Position numbers and translations under genes: made by a program
From: Nitrospirota bacterium
GTDB taxonomy: Bacteria; Nitrospirota; JACRHJ01
Assembly (NCBI GenBank): GCA_021789495.1
Contig: JAJYJM010000003.1
Span: 6,865 to 59,092, forward strand
Reading direction: 5' to 3'
DNA length: 52,228 nucleotides
The notes under the pieces: model-generated
What the model was told of the DNA's origin: nothing
Databases searched by the model: none
The model's input: the letters and a program-made list of their open reading frames with translations, nothing else
Part shown: positions 41,464 to 49,662 of the stretch, piece after piece
Layout: every line of letters starts with the position of its first letter
How positions within the stretch are numbered: position 1 is the first letter of the stretch

Positions 41464-42911
41464 TATCCTTTTATTACCCCTATCGGCCTCAGCTTCGCCA
41501 CCCGTTTGGCTATCCCCGCATTATGCACGACATCGACCACCTGGTCAATATCTTTGTAAGCCTCCGGAATTTCTTCTTTTAAGGCGTCTCTGCCTGTGTA
41601 GCGGACGATTACGCCTATGTCTTCGAGTTCCCGCTCTATCGCCCTGCCCCGGCAGGCCTTTACAGCCGCCGCGCGGGACATGACCCTTCCCGCCCCGTGG
41701 CAGGCGCTCCCGAAGGTCTCGGCCATCCCGCGCTCCGTGCCCGCGAGGATGTAGGAGTATGTCCCCATGTCCCCGGGTATGATTACCGGCTGGCCCACGT
41801 CCTTGTAGACGGCGGGTGTTTCCGGGTGCCCCGGCGGGAAGGCGCGCGTTGCGCCCTTTCTGTGGACGGCGAGGGTCATCTTCCTGCCCTCCACCTCGTG
41901 CTCCTCGAACTTTACGATATTGTGCGCCACGTCGTATATTAGAGTCATCCCAAGGTCACGAGGCGAAAGGTGGAGGACGTGTAGAAAGACCTCCCGCGCC
42001 CAGTGCATTATCATCTGCCGGTTGGTGAAGCCGAAGTTCGCAGCCGCGCGCATGGCGGCGAGATAGTCCCGCCCCTCAGGCGAGTCAATCGGCGCGCAGG
42101 CGAGCTGGCGGTCCGGCAGGCTGAAGCCGTATTTGCGCACCGACGCCTCCATGACCTTCAGATAATCCGTGCAGACCTGGTGGCCGAATCCCCGCGAGCC
42201 GGTATGAATCATCAGGGTTACCTGGCCCTCGAAGAGGCCGAACGCCGCCCCCGCCTTCTCGTCGAACACCTTCTGGACGTATTGTATCTCGGCGAAGTGG
42301 TTCCCGGAGCCGAGCGTCCCGATCTGGCCCTTGCCGCGCTCGTAGGCCTTTTCCGATACCTTGTCCGGGTCGGCGCCCTGTATGCAGCCGCCGGCCTCGA
42401 TGCGCTCAAGGTCGTCGCGGCTTCCGTAGCCGTTATCGACGGCCCAGCGCGCGCCTTGAACCAGCATCCTGTCGAAGTCCGACCGGGAGAGCCGAAGCTC
42501 TCCCTTGGCGCCGACGCCGGTCGGAATACTCGCGTAAAGGCCCTCCACAAGGGCGCGGATTTTGTCCTTAACGTCCGCGCGGGAGAGGTTTGTCCTGAGC
42601 ATCCGGACGCCGCAGTTTATATCGAACCCCACCCCTCCGGGCGTTATTACGCCGTCTTTTTTTGCGTCCGTAGCCACGACTCCGCCGATGGGCAGGCCAT
42701 ACCCGAAGTGCATGTCCGGCATGGCGAGAGACGCCTTTACTATGCCGGGGAGCGTTGCGGCGTTCGCCACCTGCTCGACGGACTCGTCCTTCTTTATGTT
42801 CTCCATCAGGGCGTCGCTCGCGTATATTATTCCCGGGACGCGCATTCCGGGCTTGTAGTCCTGCGGCAAAAGCCAGCGGTAGTCGTCGAGTTTCTGTAGT
42901 TTAGATGTCAT
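41463..42911 (-). CDS. rtcB: RNA-splicing ligase RtcB
   Basis: The 482-residue GTP- and Mn-dependent ligase joins 2',3'-cyclic phosphate or 3'-phosphate RNA ends to 5'-OH ends. GGVGFDINCGVRM carries the metal Cys, GTLGSGNHFAEIQ and HTGSRGFGHQV the metal His residues, and ACHGAGRVMSR the guanylylated His. Function may be tRNA repair or stress-related RNA ligation. It overlaps archease by 11 bases, so the accessory factor is translated first. Confidence 0.97.
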   Translation of the reverse strand: MTSKLQKLDDYRWLLPQDYKPGMRVPGIIYASDALMENIKKDESVEQVANAATLPGIVKASLAMPDMHFGYGLPIGGVVATDAKKDGVITPGGVGFDINCGVRMLRTNLSRADVKDKIRALVEGLYASIPTGVGAKGELRLSRSDFDRMLVQGARWAVDNGYGSRDDLERIEAGGCIQGADPDKVSEKAYERGKGQIGTLGSGNHFAEIQYVQKVFDEKAGAAFGLFEGQVTLMIHTGSRGFGHQVCTDYLKVMEASVRKYGFSLPDRQLACAPIDSPEGRDYLAAMRAAANFGFTNRQMIMHWAREVFLHVLHLSPRDLGMTLIYDVAHNIVKFEEHEVEGRKMTLAVHRKGATRAFPPGHPETPAVYKDVGQPVIIPGDMGTYSYILAGTERGMAETFGSACHGAGRVMSRAAAVKACRGRAIERELEDIGVIVRYTGRDALKEEIPEAYKDIDQVVDVVHNAGIAKRVAKLRPIGVIKG

Positions 42912-43332
42912 AAACCACCTTTGTCCTATATCCCTTTTTTGTCTTCTCCACCTTAATCATGTGATAAGTGACCGCCTTTACCGGAGTCTTTATTACGTGC
43001 CGGGATGTGTCTATTTTCTCGCCCCTGGCTGCCGCTTTCAACCTCCCGCCGCGTATTTCCGACACCTTAAATTCACGAAACAAGACCCCCCCGGCATCGA
43101 AAAGGAAGAGAAGCTCGTTTAGAAAAGCGACAAGGAGCGTCTCGTCGTCGTCGCCCTCGGCCTCGATTTCAAAGTCCTCGGCAGGCCGCACGCCGGGAAG
43201 TTCCGCCATAACGTCGAACATTCCCTCCGCCTGGGCCTCGAAAGCCTCGGACAGGCTGTCTCCCCAGGACTCCACGCCCACGTCGGCTGTCGTCCCGAAT
43301 ATTTTGTATCGCTTCGCCACAATAAAACCCAT
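42901..43332 (-). CDS. Archease, RtcB-activating protein
   Basis: The 143-residue protein stimulates guanylylation and turnover of RtcB and broadens its nucleotide use. GTTADVGVESWGDSLSEAF replaces the HTAD of archaeal archease by TTAD but keeps the metal Asp. LLVAFLNELLFLFD, AVTYHMIKV and the terminal YDI are conserved. AGGAA precedes the ATG. First gene of a long minus-strand unit, divergent from an M16 lipoprotein gene. Confidence 0.93.
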   Translation of the reverse strand: MGFIVAKRYKIFGTTADVGVESWGDSLSEAFEAQAEGMFDVMAELPGVRPAEDFEIEAEGDDDETLLVAFLNELLFLFDAGGVLFREFKVSEIRGGRLKAAARGEKIDTSRHVIKTPVKAVTYHMIKVEKTKKGYRTKVVYDI

Positions 43333-43481
43333 TGTTTTTCCTGTTGTTTTATTATATACCCGGCAAGGGCGGTGTCAAGGCCCCAGGCGTTTTTCCCTGT
43401 TGCCGAGGGGAAGGCGTTATGTTAATATCCAAAATTGAATTTTTTAATCCTTTTAACAAACGGGCGAAAGAGAATGACAAG

Positions 43482-44822
43482 ATGAGAATAAAGCTGTTTT
43501 TTCTGCTTATCCTGCTGGGTATTGCCGGGTGCGCGTCTTCGGGCACGATGGTTGGCCGCGCGACTCCCGTCCCGCCGAAGGCGGTAAGGACGTACAGGTT
43601 CCCAAACGGGGTCAATCTTATCGTCAAAAAGACCGGCAAAGGCGCTCCGACGTCGATACAGGTGTGGGTGCCGGGCGGCAGCAGCGCCGACCCGCCGGGA
43701 AAGCCGGGCGTGGCCCATTTCGTCGAGCACATGATATTCTCCGGCTCCCTCCATGTTCCTCCCGGCAAGGGGGCGCTTTACGTGGAGGAGATGGGCGGGA
43801 GGCTCTCCGGCCATACGACGCGGGACTTTAACTACTACACGGTTACCGTCCCCGGAGCACAGTCCGTAAACGGCGGCTGGAAGAGGGCGGAAGACATACT
43901 CTTCGACATGGTTGCGCACCCTGCGTTCGACAAGGCGCAGATGGAGGAACAAAGACGCGTTATACTGCTTGAGATAGCCGAACGGGCGCGCGAGCCGGAA
44001 ACCGCCATGGCGGATAACCTCTTCGCCACCGCTTATAAGGTCAATCCCTATAAGAACAGGATTACCGGTTCGGCTCGTGACGTAAGGTTAATCACCCGCA
44101 AGGACCTCGTGAAGTTCTACAAAGAGACATATGTCCCGTCGAACATGACGGTGGTTGTTGCGGGCGGCGTCGATGCGCAGGATGTGCGGGAAAGGATAAA
44201 GAAGACCTTCGGCACCCTTGCGCCCGCGAAATATAAATGGCCCGCGCACGGCGAGGAAAAATACCAGGTGGCGAAAAGAAGCTCCGGGCTTTTGATGCCG
44301 GTGAAGATGGCCTATGCGGAGCTTGGCTGGCACATCTGCTCGGCAAAGAACCCGGACATCTATGCGCTTTTGGTACTTGGGAATATCCTCGGCGGCGGCA
44401 GGGGGAGCAGGCTGTACATGGAAGCCCGCGAGAGAAGGGGCATCGCTTACGGTATCGACACCGAGATGTTCCCGATGCGGGAGCCGGGTATCCTTGCGGT
44501 GCGGGCGTGGATGTATCCGACAAACGTCGGCCAGTTTGAAAATGCGGTCCTAAGCGAGGTGGACAGCATCAAGGACAGGGGCGTGCCGCAGGCCGAGCTT
44601 GAAAGCGCAATCAGGACGATTGTCGCCTCCGATATGATAAACGGCGGGAGCGCCGACGGTCAGGCGTATTCGCTGGGTTACTGGGCGACGGTATACGGCG
44701 GAACAGACCAGGGAGAATATATCCGAGGTATAGAAAACGTAACGGCGCGGCAGGTCCGGCGCGCGGCGCAGAAATACCTTGGCGACGGTAACTATACGCT
44801 TTCCACAATCATGCCGGAATAA
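43482..44822 (+). CDS. M16-family metallopeptidase lipoprotein
   Basis: The 446-residue protein has a lipoprotein signal (MRIKLFFLLILLGIAGC, lipobox IAGC) and the intact zinc motif HFVEH in GVAHFVEHMIFSGS, with the distal Glu in MEEQRRVILLEI. GNILGGGRGSRLYMEARERRGIAYGI is the usual C-terminal-half motif. An alternative ATG at 43419 has a better ribosome site but adds 21 residues before the signal. It is the third M16 protein in the window and stands alone without an inactive partner. Confidence 0.9.
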   Translation: MRIKLFFLLILLGIAGCASSGTMVGRATPVPPKAVRTYRFPNGVNLIVKKTGKGAPTSIQVWVPGGSSADPPGKPGVAHFVEHMIFSGSLHVPPGKGALYVEEMGGRLSGHTTRDFNYYTVTVPGAQSVNGGWKRAEDILFDMVAHPAFDKAQMEEQRRVILLEIAERAREPETAMADNLFATAYKVNPYKNRITGSARDVRLITRKDLVKFYKETYVPSNMTVVVAGGVDAQDVRERIKKTFGTLAPAKYKWPAHGEEKYQVAKRSSGLLMPVKMAYAELGWHICSAKNPDIYALLVLGNILGGGRGSRLYMEARERRGIAYGIDTEMFPMREPGILAVRAWMYPTNVGQFENAVLSEVDSIKDRGVPQAELESAIRTIVASDMINGGSADGQAYSLGYWATVYGGTDQGEYIRGIENVTARQVRRAAQKYLGDGNYTLSTIMPE

Positions 44823-44860
44823 TGGTTGTTAATTGAATTAATCAATAAAGGAGGTTTTAT

Positions 44861-46513
44861 ATGTCCAGGATTCAGCGCGCGCTGATAAGCGTGTCCGACA
44901 AGACGGGAATCGTCCAGTTCGCCAGGAAACTGAGGAAAAGGGGCGTCGAGATTTTATCTACCGGAGGCACGGCGAAGGCCCTGCGGGACGCGAAGATAAA
45001 GGTTACGGACGTAAGCGAGTTCACAGGGTTTCCGGAGATGCTGGGCGGGCGCGTAAAGACGCTGCACCCGAAAGTCCACGGCGGGATACTCGGCATAAGG
45101 GCCGACAAGGCTCACATTGCCCAGATGAAGGAACACGGCATCGAGCCGATAGACATGGTCGTCGTGAACCTCTATCCCTTCGAGGCGACTATAAAGAAGC
45201 CGGACACGAAATTCGAGGACGCAATCGAGAACATAGACATCGGCGGCCCGGCGATGGTGCGTTCCGCCGCGAAGAATTTTAACGACGTCGTGGTAATCGT
45301 AGACCCTGCGGACTATGACGCCGTCATAAAGGGAATGGACGAAGGCGGCGTCTCGCCCGCCACGCGCTTCATGCTCTCCGCGAAGGCATACGCGCATACC
45401 GCGAGATACGACACGATGATCTCCAGCTTCTTCATCGCCGCCGGGGCGCTCAAGACGGATTATCCGCTATTCCATAAGAAAGACCTGAAGCCCGCGCGCG
45501 GCAGGGCATACCCGGAGATGGTCCCGGAGATGTTTGCAAAGCTCGGCGCGGAGGAGAGTAAATTTCCGCTATTCTACGACCTGCCGCTCATCAAGGCGCA
45601 GGACCTAAGATACGGCGAGAACCCGCACCAGAAGGGCGCGTTCTACCGTGAACCGCTCCTGACGGAGCCCTCCGTCGCAACGGCTTGCCGCATCCAGGGC
45701 AAGGAGATGTCGTTTAATAACTTCCTCGACGCGAACTCGGCTCTCGCCCTTGCAAGGGAGTTTGAAGAGCCTGTTGCCGTAATCGTGAAGCACAACAATC
45801 CCTGCGGCGTGGCGACGGACGAGAACCTCTGGGAGGCATATGTCAAGGCGCGCGAGATAGACCCGGTGTCTGCCTTCGGAGGCGTGCTGGCGTTCAACAG
45901 AAAAGTGGACGCCGAGACCGCGCGAGAGATAACCTCGACGTTTGTCGAGGTGGTAATCGCGCCCGGCTTCGACAAAGACGCGCTGAAGCTCTTCAAGAAG
46001 AAAGAGGCGATACGCCTTCTCGACATAGGCTCCTTCGAAACAGGGAGCAGACGCTCCTTCGACATGAAGCGCGTCGTCGGCGGGATGATTGTCCAGGACT
46101 GGGATTTAGGCAGAATCGAGGACATCAAAAAACTCCGCGTGGTTACCAAGAGAAAGCCGACGGAGGACGAATACAAGGGCCTCGCGTTCGCGTGGAAGGT
46201 GGCCAAGCACGTGAAGAGTAACGCCATCGTGTATTCATACGGCTCGCATGTCGTCGGCATCGGCGCGGGCCAGATGAGCCGCGTGGACAGCACCCGCCTC
46301 GGAGCCATGAAGGCGCAGTTCCCGACAAAGGGCGCGGTGCTCGCCTCGGACGCCTTCTTCCCGTTCCGGGACGGCGTGGACGAGTGCGCGAAGCACGGCG
46401 TCACGGCGATAATCGAACCGGGCGGGAGCGTCAAGGACAACGAGGTAATCAAGGCCGCGAACGAGCACGGAATCGCTATGGTCTTCACTGGCATGAGGCA
46501 TTTCAGGCATTAA
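44861..46513 (+). CDS. purH: Bifunctional AICAR transformylase/IMP cyclohydrolase
   Basis: The 550-residue enzyme makes the last two steps to IMP. The N-terminal MGS-like domain is [36 protein letters not shown]. The C-terminal transformylase has KHNNPCG, with catalytic Lys and His, and [18 protein letters not shown] lies nine bases before the ATG, among the strongest ribosome sites here. purD is downstream but separated by two AT-rich genes. Confidence 0.97.
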   Translation: MSRIQRALISVSDKTGIVQFARKLRKRGVEILSTGGTAKALRDAKIKVTDVSEFTGFPEMLGGRVKTLHPKVHGGILGIRADKAHIAQMKEHGIEPIDMVVVNLYPFEATIKKPDTKFEDAIENIDIGGPAMVRSAAKNFNDVVVIVDPADYDAVIKGMDEGGVSPATRFMLSAKAYAHTARYDTMISSFFIAAGALKTDYPLFHKKDLKPARGRAYPEMVPEMFAKLGAEESKFPLFYDLPLIKAQDLRYGENPHQKGAFYREPLLTEPSVATACRIQGKEMSFNNFLDANSALALAREFEEPVAVIVKHNNPCGVATDENLWEAYVKAREIDPVSAFGGVLAFNRKVDAETAREITSTFVEVVIAPGFDKDALKLFKKKEAIRLLDIGSFETGSRRSFDMKRVVGGMIVQDWDLGRIEDIKKLRVVTKRKPTEDEYKGLAFAWKVAKHVKSNAIVYSYGSHVVGIGAGQMSRVDSTRLGAMKAQFPTKGAVLASDAFFPFRDGVDECAKHGVTAIIEPGGSVKDNEVIKAANEHGIAMVFTGMRHFRH

Positions 46514-46538
46514 AAATATTGAGCCTTTTGGAGACAGA

Positions 46539-47057
46539 ATGGAGACCAATATTATACCAGCAGAGCGAATAGAGAATTCTATTATAGTAATACGCGGCAA
46601 GAAAGTCATGCTTGATTCGGATTTAGCCAAGCTTTATGGAGTGACGACAAAGCGTCTTATCGAACAGGTCAAAAGGAATAACGATCGTTTCCCAGACGAC
46701 TTTATGTTTCAGTTGACAAATCAAGAGGTTGTAATCTTGAGGTCGCAATCTGCGACCTCAAGTTGGGGCGGTAGAAGATATTTACCATATGTCTTTACTG
46801 AACACGGGGCAGTCATGCTTGCAAGCGTTCTTAATAGTCCGATTGCCATAAACACTAGCGTTCAGGTAGTTCGCGCATTCGTAAAATTGCGTCAAGTGTT
46901 ATCTACTCATGTAGAACTCGCACGTAAAATTGATGCGCTTGAAAAGAAATACGATTCGCAATTTGCAGTAGTTTTTAAAGCTATTAAAGATCTGATGGAG
47001 CCGCCGATGAGAGGAAAGAAGAAAGTTATTGGTTTTCGTTTGGGAAAGACACCATAA
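46539..47057 (+). CDS. ORF6N-domain DNA-binding protein
   Basis: The 172-residue protein has an ORF6N domain (residues about 8-95: VIRGKKVMLDSDLAKLYGVTTKRLIEQVKRN, FPDDFMFQLTNQEV, YLPYVFTEHGAVMLASVLNS), then a short coiled coil (LARKIDALEKKYDSQF). Such proteins are frequent in phages and mobile islands and as chromosomal orphans, with presumed DNA-binding regulation. AT content is above its purine-gene neighbours. The gene contains a perfect 12-bp-arm hairpin at 46736-46762. GGAG precedes the ATG. Confidence 0.9.
   Translation: METNIIPAERIENSIIVIRGKKVMLDSDLAKLYGVTTKRLIEQVKRNNDRFPDDFMFQLTNQEVVILRSQSATSSWGGRRYLPYVFTEHGAVMLASVLNSPIAINTSVQVVRAFVKLRQVLSTHVELARKIDALEKKYDSQFAVVFKAIKDLMEPPMRGKKKVIGFRLGKTP
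46736..46762. repeat. Perfect hairpin inside the ORF6N gene
   Basis: CTTGAGGTCGCA (46736-46747) and TGCGACCTCAAG (46751-46762) are exact reverse complements separated by ATC. It encodes the LRSQSATSS segment. The conservation of a perfect DNA stem in coding sequence suggests a protein-binding or mRNA-level role, or an inserted palindrome. Confidence 0.8.
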
Positions 47058-47104
47058 ATTGTGACAAAGGCTATCAAAAAGTGAAGTTTTAACCTTTTGC
47101 TCTC

Positions 47105-47121
47105 ATGTTAGCAGTTAACAT
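47105..47121. promoter_or_regulatory. Inverted repeat ATGTTA-GCAGT-TAACAT
   Basis: Six-bp perfect arms lie 16 bases ahead of the small membrane gene and 48 after the ORF6N gene. It could be an operator for the following genes; no promoter boxes were recognised with confidence. Confidence 0.35.
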
Positions 47122-47136
47122 CTCATTAGGGTGTCT

Positions 47137-47388
47137 ATGTTAGTTTTAGTTGGTGCGATTTTGGGAGTTTCAATATTCTGCTTTTATAAGGGTTATATAG
47201 CCATAGGATTAATATGTTTAGCGGGATTTAGTCATAAAATTGGGTTTGTTGCATTAATTCTTGCTTCCATTATGCTACTTATAAAGGGTCATTGGATTAT
47301 AGGTTCAATACCTGTTTTATTAATTGCTTGGAATTTATTTGGCTTATATTTAGAACGCAAAAATGGAAATTTACCGGAGGTCCCATGA
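47137..47388 (+). CDS. Small hydrophobic protein of unknown function
   Basis: The 83-residue protein is largely hydrophobic with about three membrane segments (LVLVGAILGVSIFCFY, IGLICLAGFSHKIGFVALILASIMLLI, IIGSIPVLLIAWNLFGLYL) and a short charged tail. ATG at 47137 is preferred over the GTG two codons earlier because of AGGG spacing. Its stop overlaps the purD start (ATGA), and its last codons include the purD ribosome site, so it is probably translated. AT-rich like the ORF6N gene. Confidence 0.65.
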   Translation: MLVLVGAILGVSIFCFYKGYIAIGLICLAGFSHKIGFVALILASIMLLIKGHWIIGSIPVLLIAWNLFGLYLERKNGNLPEVP

Positions 47389-48659
47389 AAGTCCTTGTAA
47401 TAGGCGGCGGAGGCAGAGAACACGCGATGGTCTGGAAGATCGCCCAGAGCCGCAAGGTCAGGAAGGTTTTCTGCGCGCCGGGGAACGCGGGCATTGGGAA
47501 GACAGCCGAGTGCGTGAACATAAAGGCGGACAAGATTCACGATCTGCTCAATTTCGCCAAATTCGAGGGAATCGACTTAACCGTCGTCGGGCCGGAGGCG
47601 CCGCTTACGCTCGGCATCGTTGACCTCTTCGAGAAGGAAGGGAAGAAGATATTCGGCGTATCCAAGGCCGCGGCGGAGCTTGAGGGCAGCAAGGTATTCG
47701 CCAAGGAGCTGATGAGGCGCTACAACATCCCGTCCGCCGAATACAAGGTCTTCTATTCTCCCGTCGAGGCGGAGAACTACATCCGCATGAAGGGCGCGCC
47801 GATTGTCGTGAAGGCGGACGGCCTGGCCGCGGGCAAGGGCGTCATAGTCGCCGGGACGGTCGAGGAGGCCGTGGAAGCGATAGACCTGATAATGCGCAGG
47901 AAGGCGTTCGGGGATTCCGGAAACCGCGTGGTGATAGAGGAATGCCTGAGGGGCGAGGAGGCGTCATTCATGGCGTTCACGGACGGCGAGACGGTAGTGC
48001 CGATGGCGTCTTCCCAGGATCATAAGCGCGTCTTCGACGGCGACAGAGGCCCCAATACCGGCGGCATGGGCGCATATTCTCCCGCGCCGGTGGTTACGCC
48101 TGATATGCAGGAGCGCGTCATGCAGGAGATTATGTATCCGGCTGTGCGCGGGATGAAGCAGGAGGGAATCCCGTACAGGGGGGTCCTTTATGCTGGGCTT
48201 ATGATAGGCGAGGAGGGGCCGAAGGTGCTGGAATTCAACGTGCGTTTCGGAGACCCGGAGGCACAGCCGCTCCTCATGCGCCTCGATGGCGACCTGGTGG
48301 AAATAATGCTTGCCTGCGCGGAGAAGCGCCTGACTCCTGAGATGGTCGGCTGGAAACCGGAGGCGTCCGTCTGTGTCGTGGCGGCGTCGAAGGGCTATCC
48401 GGGCGAGTATCCGAAGGGCCTGCCGATACAGGGCCTCGACGAGGCCGCTAATGTGTCCGGGGCGGTGGTATTTCACGCGGGAACGGCGGACAGGGAGAAC
48501 CGCGTCGTAACCAACGGCGGGCGCGTTCTCGGAGTTACTGCGATAGGGGCGGACGTTTCCGAGGCCATAGCCCGCGCATACGAGACCATATCCAGGATAA
48601 AATTCGACGGCATGCATTACCGTAAGGACATCGGCGCCAGGGCGCTGAAAAGGACGTAA
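47385..48659 (+). CDS. purD: Phosphoribosylamine-glycine ligase
   Basis: The 424-residue ATP-grasp enzyme makes GAR in purine synthesis. MKVLVIGGGGREHAMVWK is the family start, with CGGAGG at 47375-47380 upstream. GPEAPLTLGIVD, IVVKADGLAAGKGV, DRGPNTGGMGAYSP and LEFNVRFGDPEAQ carry substrate and metal residues. A longer upstream frame belongs to the small membrane gene region. Confidence 0.97.
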   Translation: MKVLVIGGGGREHAMVWKIAQSRKVRKVFCAPGNAGIGKTAECVNIKADKIHDLLNFAKFEGIDLTVVGPEAPLTLGIVDLFEKEGKKIFGVSKAAAELEGSKVFAKELMRRYNIPSAEYKVFYSPVEAENYIRMKGAPIVVKADGLAAGKGVIVAGTVEEAVEAIDLIMRRKAFGDSGNRVVIEECLRGEEASFMAFTDGETVVPMASSQDHKRVFDGDRGPNTGGMGAYSPAPVVTPDMQERVMQEIMYPAVRGMKQEGIPYRGVLYAGLMIGEEGPKVLEFNVRFGDPEAQPLLMRLDGDLVEIMLACAEKRLTPEMVGWKPEASVCVVAASKGYPGEYPKGLPIQGLDEAANVSGAVVFHAGTADRENRVVTNGGRVLGVTAIGADVSEAIARAYETISRIKFDGMHYRKDIGARALKRT

Positions 48660-48701
48660 AACGGCCCGGCAGGGATACGGAATACACGGCCTCCCCTTTA
48701 A

Positions 48702-48710
48702 TGATATAAT
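48702..48710 (+). promoter_or_regulatory. Extended -10 promoter TGATATAAT
   Basis: A perfect TATAAT with upstream TG lies 30 bases before the thioredoxin-like gene, in the 80-bp gap after purD. No good -35 is present, as expected for extended -10 promoters. Confidence 0.5.
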
Positions 48711-48739
48711 GTAAGAAAAACAAGCGCGGGAGGTATGCG

Positions 48740-49345
48740 ATGGAAATCGAAAAAGGAATATCCTGGATAGAAGACCTTGAGGACGCCAAGAGGACGGCGA
48801 AGCGCTCCGGTAAGCCCATCCTGCTGTTTTTCCACTATAAATACTGCACCGGATGCATCAACACATTCGGCAAGGTGCTAAGCCGCGACAACGTCGCCGT
48901 GGCGATAAACGAGGGCTTTATACCGGTGCTCTTCGAGACCACCGAAAAGCCGAAAGAGGTGGAGGCATACAACATCGAGTGGACGCCGACTTTTATCGTA
49001 GCGAACGAAACCGGGCTGGAGAACGAACGGTGGGAGGGTTTCCTTCCGGAGGGTTCGTTCCTGGCGCACCTCGACATGGGCAGGGCAAGGGTCGCCCTGA
49101 AGGCGAAAGATTACACGAAGGCCGAGGAGCTTTACAACAGGGTGGAGAACAGCTCTCGGAACACCGACCAGGCGCCGAAGGCCGCCTATTATGCCGGCGT
49201 CGCCAGGTACAGGGCCACGAACGACCCCTCGAAGCTCACGGAGGCCTACGAACGCTTAAGGGGCATGTACCCGGAAAGCGCCTGGACGATTAAGGCGTCA
49301 GTATGGTCGAGGGAGAATATCGAGAGCGTGAAGATGGCGGCGTAA
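48740..49345 (+). CDS. Thioredoxin-fold protein with C-terminal TPR-like helices
   Basis: The 201-residue protein lacks a signal peptide. Residues 1-110 form a thioredoxin-like domain (GKPILLFFHYKYCTGCI with the CTGC pair at about 36-39, WTPTFIVAN with the cis-Pro). Residues about 115-190 look like two TPR units (ALKAKDYTKAEELYNRVE, AAYYAGVARYRAT). This resembles cytosolic thioredoxin-related proteins of unknown substrate. GGGAGG precedes the ATG, and it has its own promoter and a terminator. Confidence 0.82.
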   Translation: MEIEKGISWIEDLEDAKRTAKRSGKPILLFFHYKYCTGCINTFGKVLSRDNVAVAINEGFIPVLFETTEKPKEVEAYNIEWTPTFIVANETGLENERWEGFLPEGSFLAHLDMGRARVALKAKDYTKAEELYNRVENSSRNTDQAPKAAYYAGVARYRATNDPSKLTEAYERLRGMYPESAWTIKASVWSRENIESVKMAA

Positions 49346-49370
49346 GCCGTATACTTTGCAGGCAACAACA

Positions 49371-49399
49371 AAGGCCCCGCTTTAAGGGGCCTTGTTTTT
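49371..49399 (+). terminator. Strong intrinsic terminator
   Basis: AAGGCCCC pairs with GGGGCCTT across a 7-base loop, followed by TGTTTTT. It ends the thioredoxin-like gene. On the minus strand the stem is followed by TTGTTGTT and could also stop the tRNA-Gln transcript. Confidence 0.85.
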
Positions 49400-49400
49400 C

Positions 49401-49474
49401 TGGCTGGGGGACAGGGACTCGAACCCCGATAGGCAACTCCAGAGGCTGCTGTCCTACCATTAGACGATCCCCCA
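49401..49474 (-). tRNA. tRNA-Gln (anticodon CUG), CCA encoded
   Basis: The 74-nt cloverleaf has acceptor UGGGGGA/UCCCCCA, discriminator G and genomic CCA. The anticodon stem GCAGC/GUUGC holds the loop CUCUGGA, giving anticodon CUG. The T arm contains GGUUCGAGUCC. U1-A72 is the pair that bacterial GatCAB prefers in tRNA-Gln, in keeping with the gat genes here. Confidence 0.93.
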
Positions 49475-49487
49475 ATATCAGGCCGAT

Positions 49488-49517
49488 ATATTACCCAGAA
49501 CTGAGGCTTCCTGTCAA
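49488..49517 (-). promoter_or_regulatory. Sigma70 promoter of tRNA-Gln
   Basis: A perfect TTGACA (49517-49512) and TAATAT (49493-49488) are 18 bases apart, with the tRNA 5' end 14 bases after the -10. Confidence 0.65.
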
Positions 49518-49589
49518 GGCAGAATTGTTTCCGCAAATTATTATTATAATAAATTGACCGATTCCCTTGTCTGGTATATGTTTTATTGT

Positions 49590-49660
49590 AAGGGGCGGCA
49601 TTGGAGGCGGTATCGCCTTCCATGCAGGGGAAGACGATGCACAAAAATATGCCGCCCCTT
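49590..49660. repeat. 71-bp inverted-repeat element after gltX
   Basis: Outer arms AAGGGGCGGCAT (49590-49601) and ATGCCGCCCCTT (49649-49660) match over 12 bp. An inner pair AGGCG/CGCCT lies between. It begins two bases after the gltX stop (minus strand). No T-run follows, so a MITE-like or dispersed element is favoured over a terminator. Confidence 0.7.
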
Positions 49661-49662
49661 GT

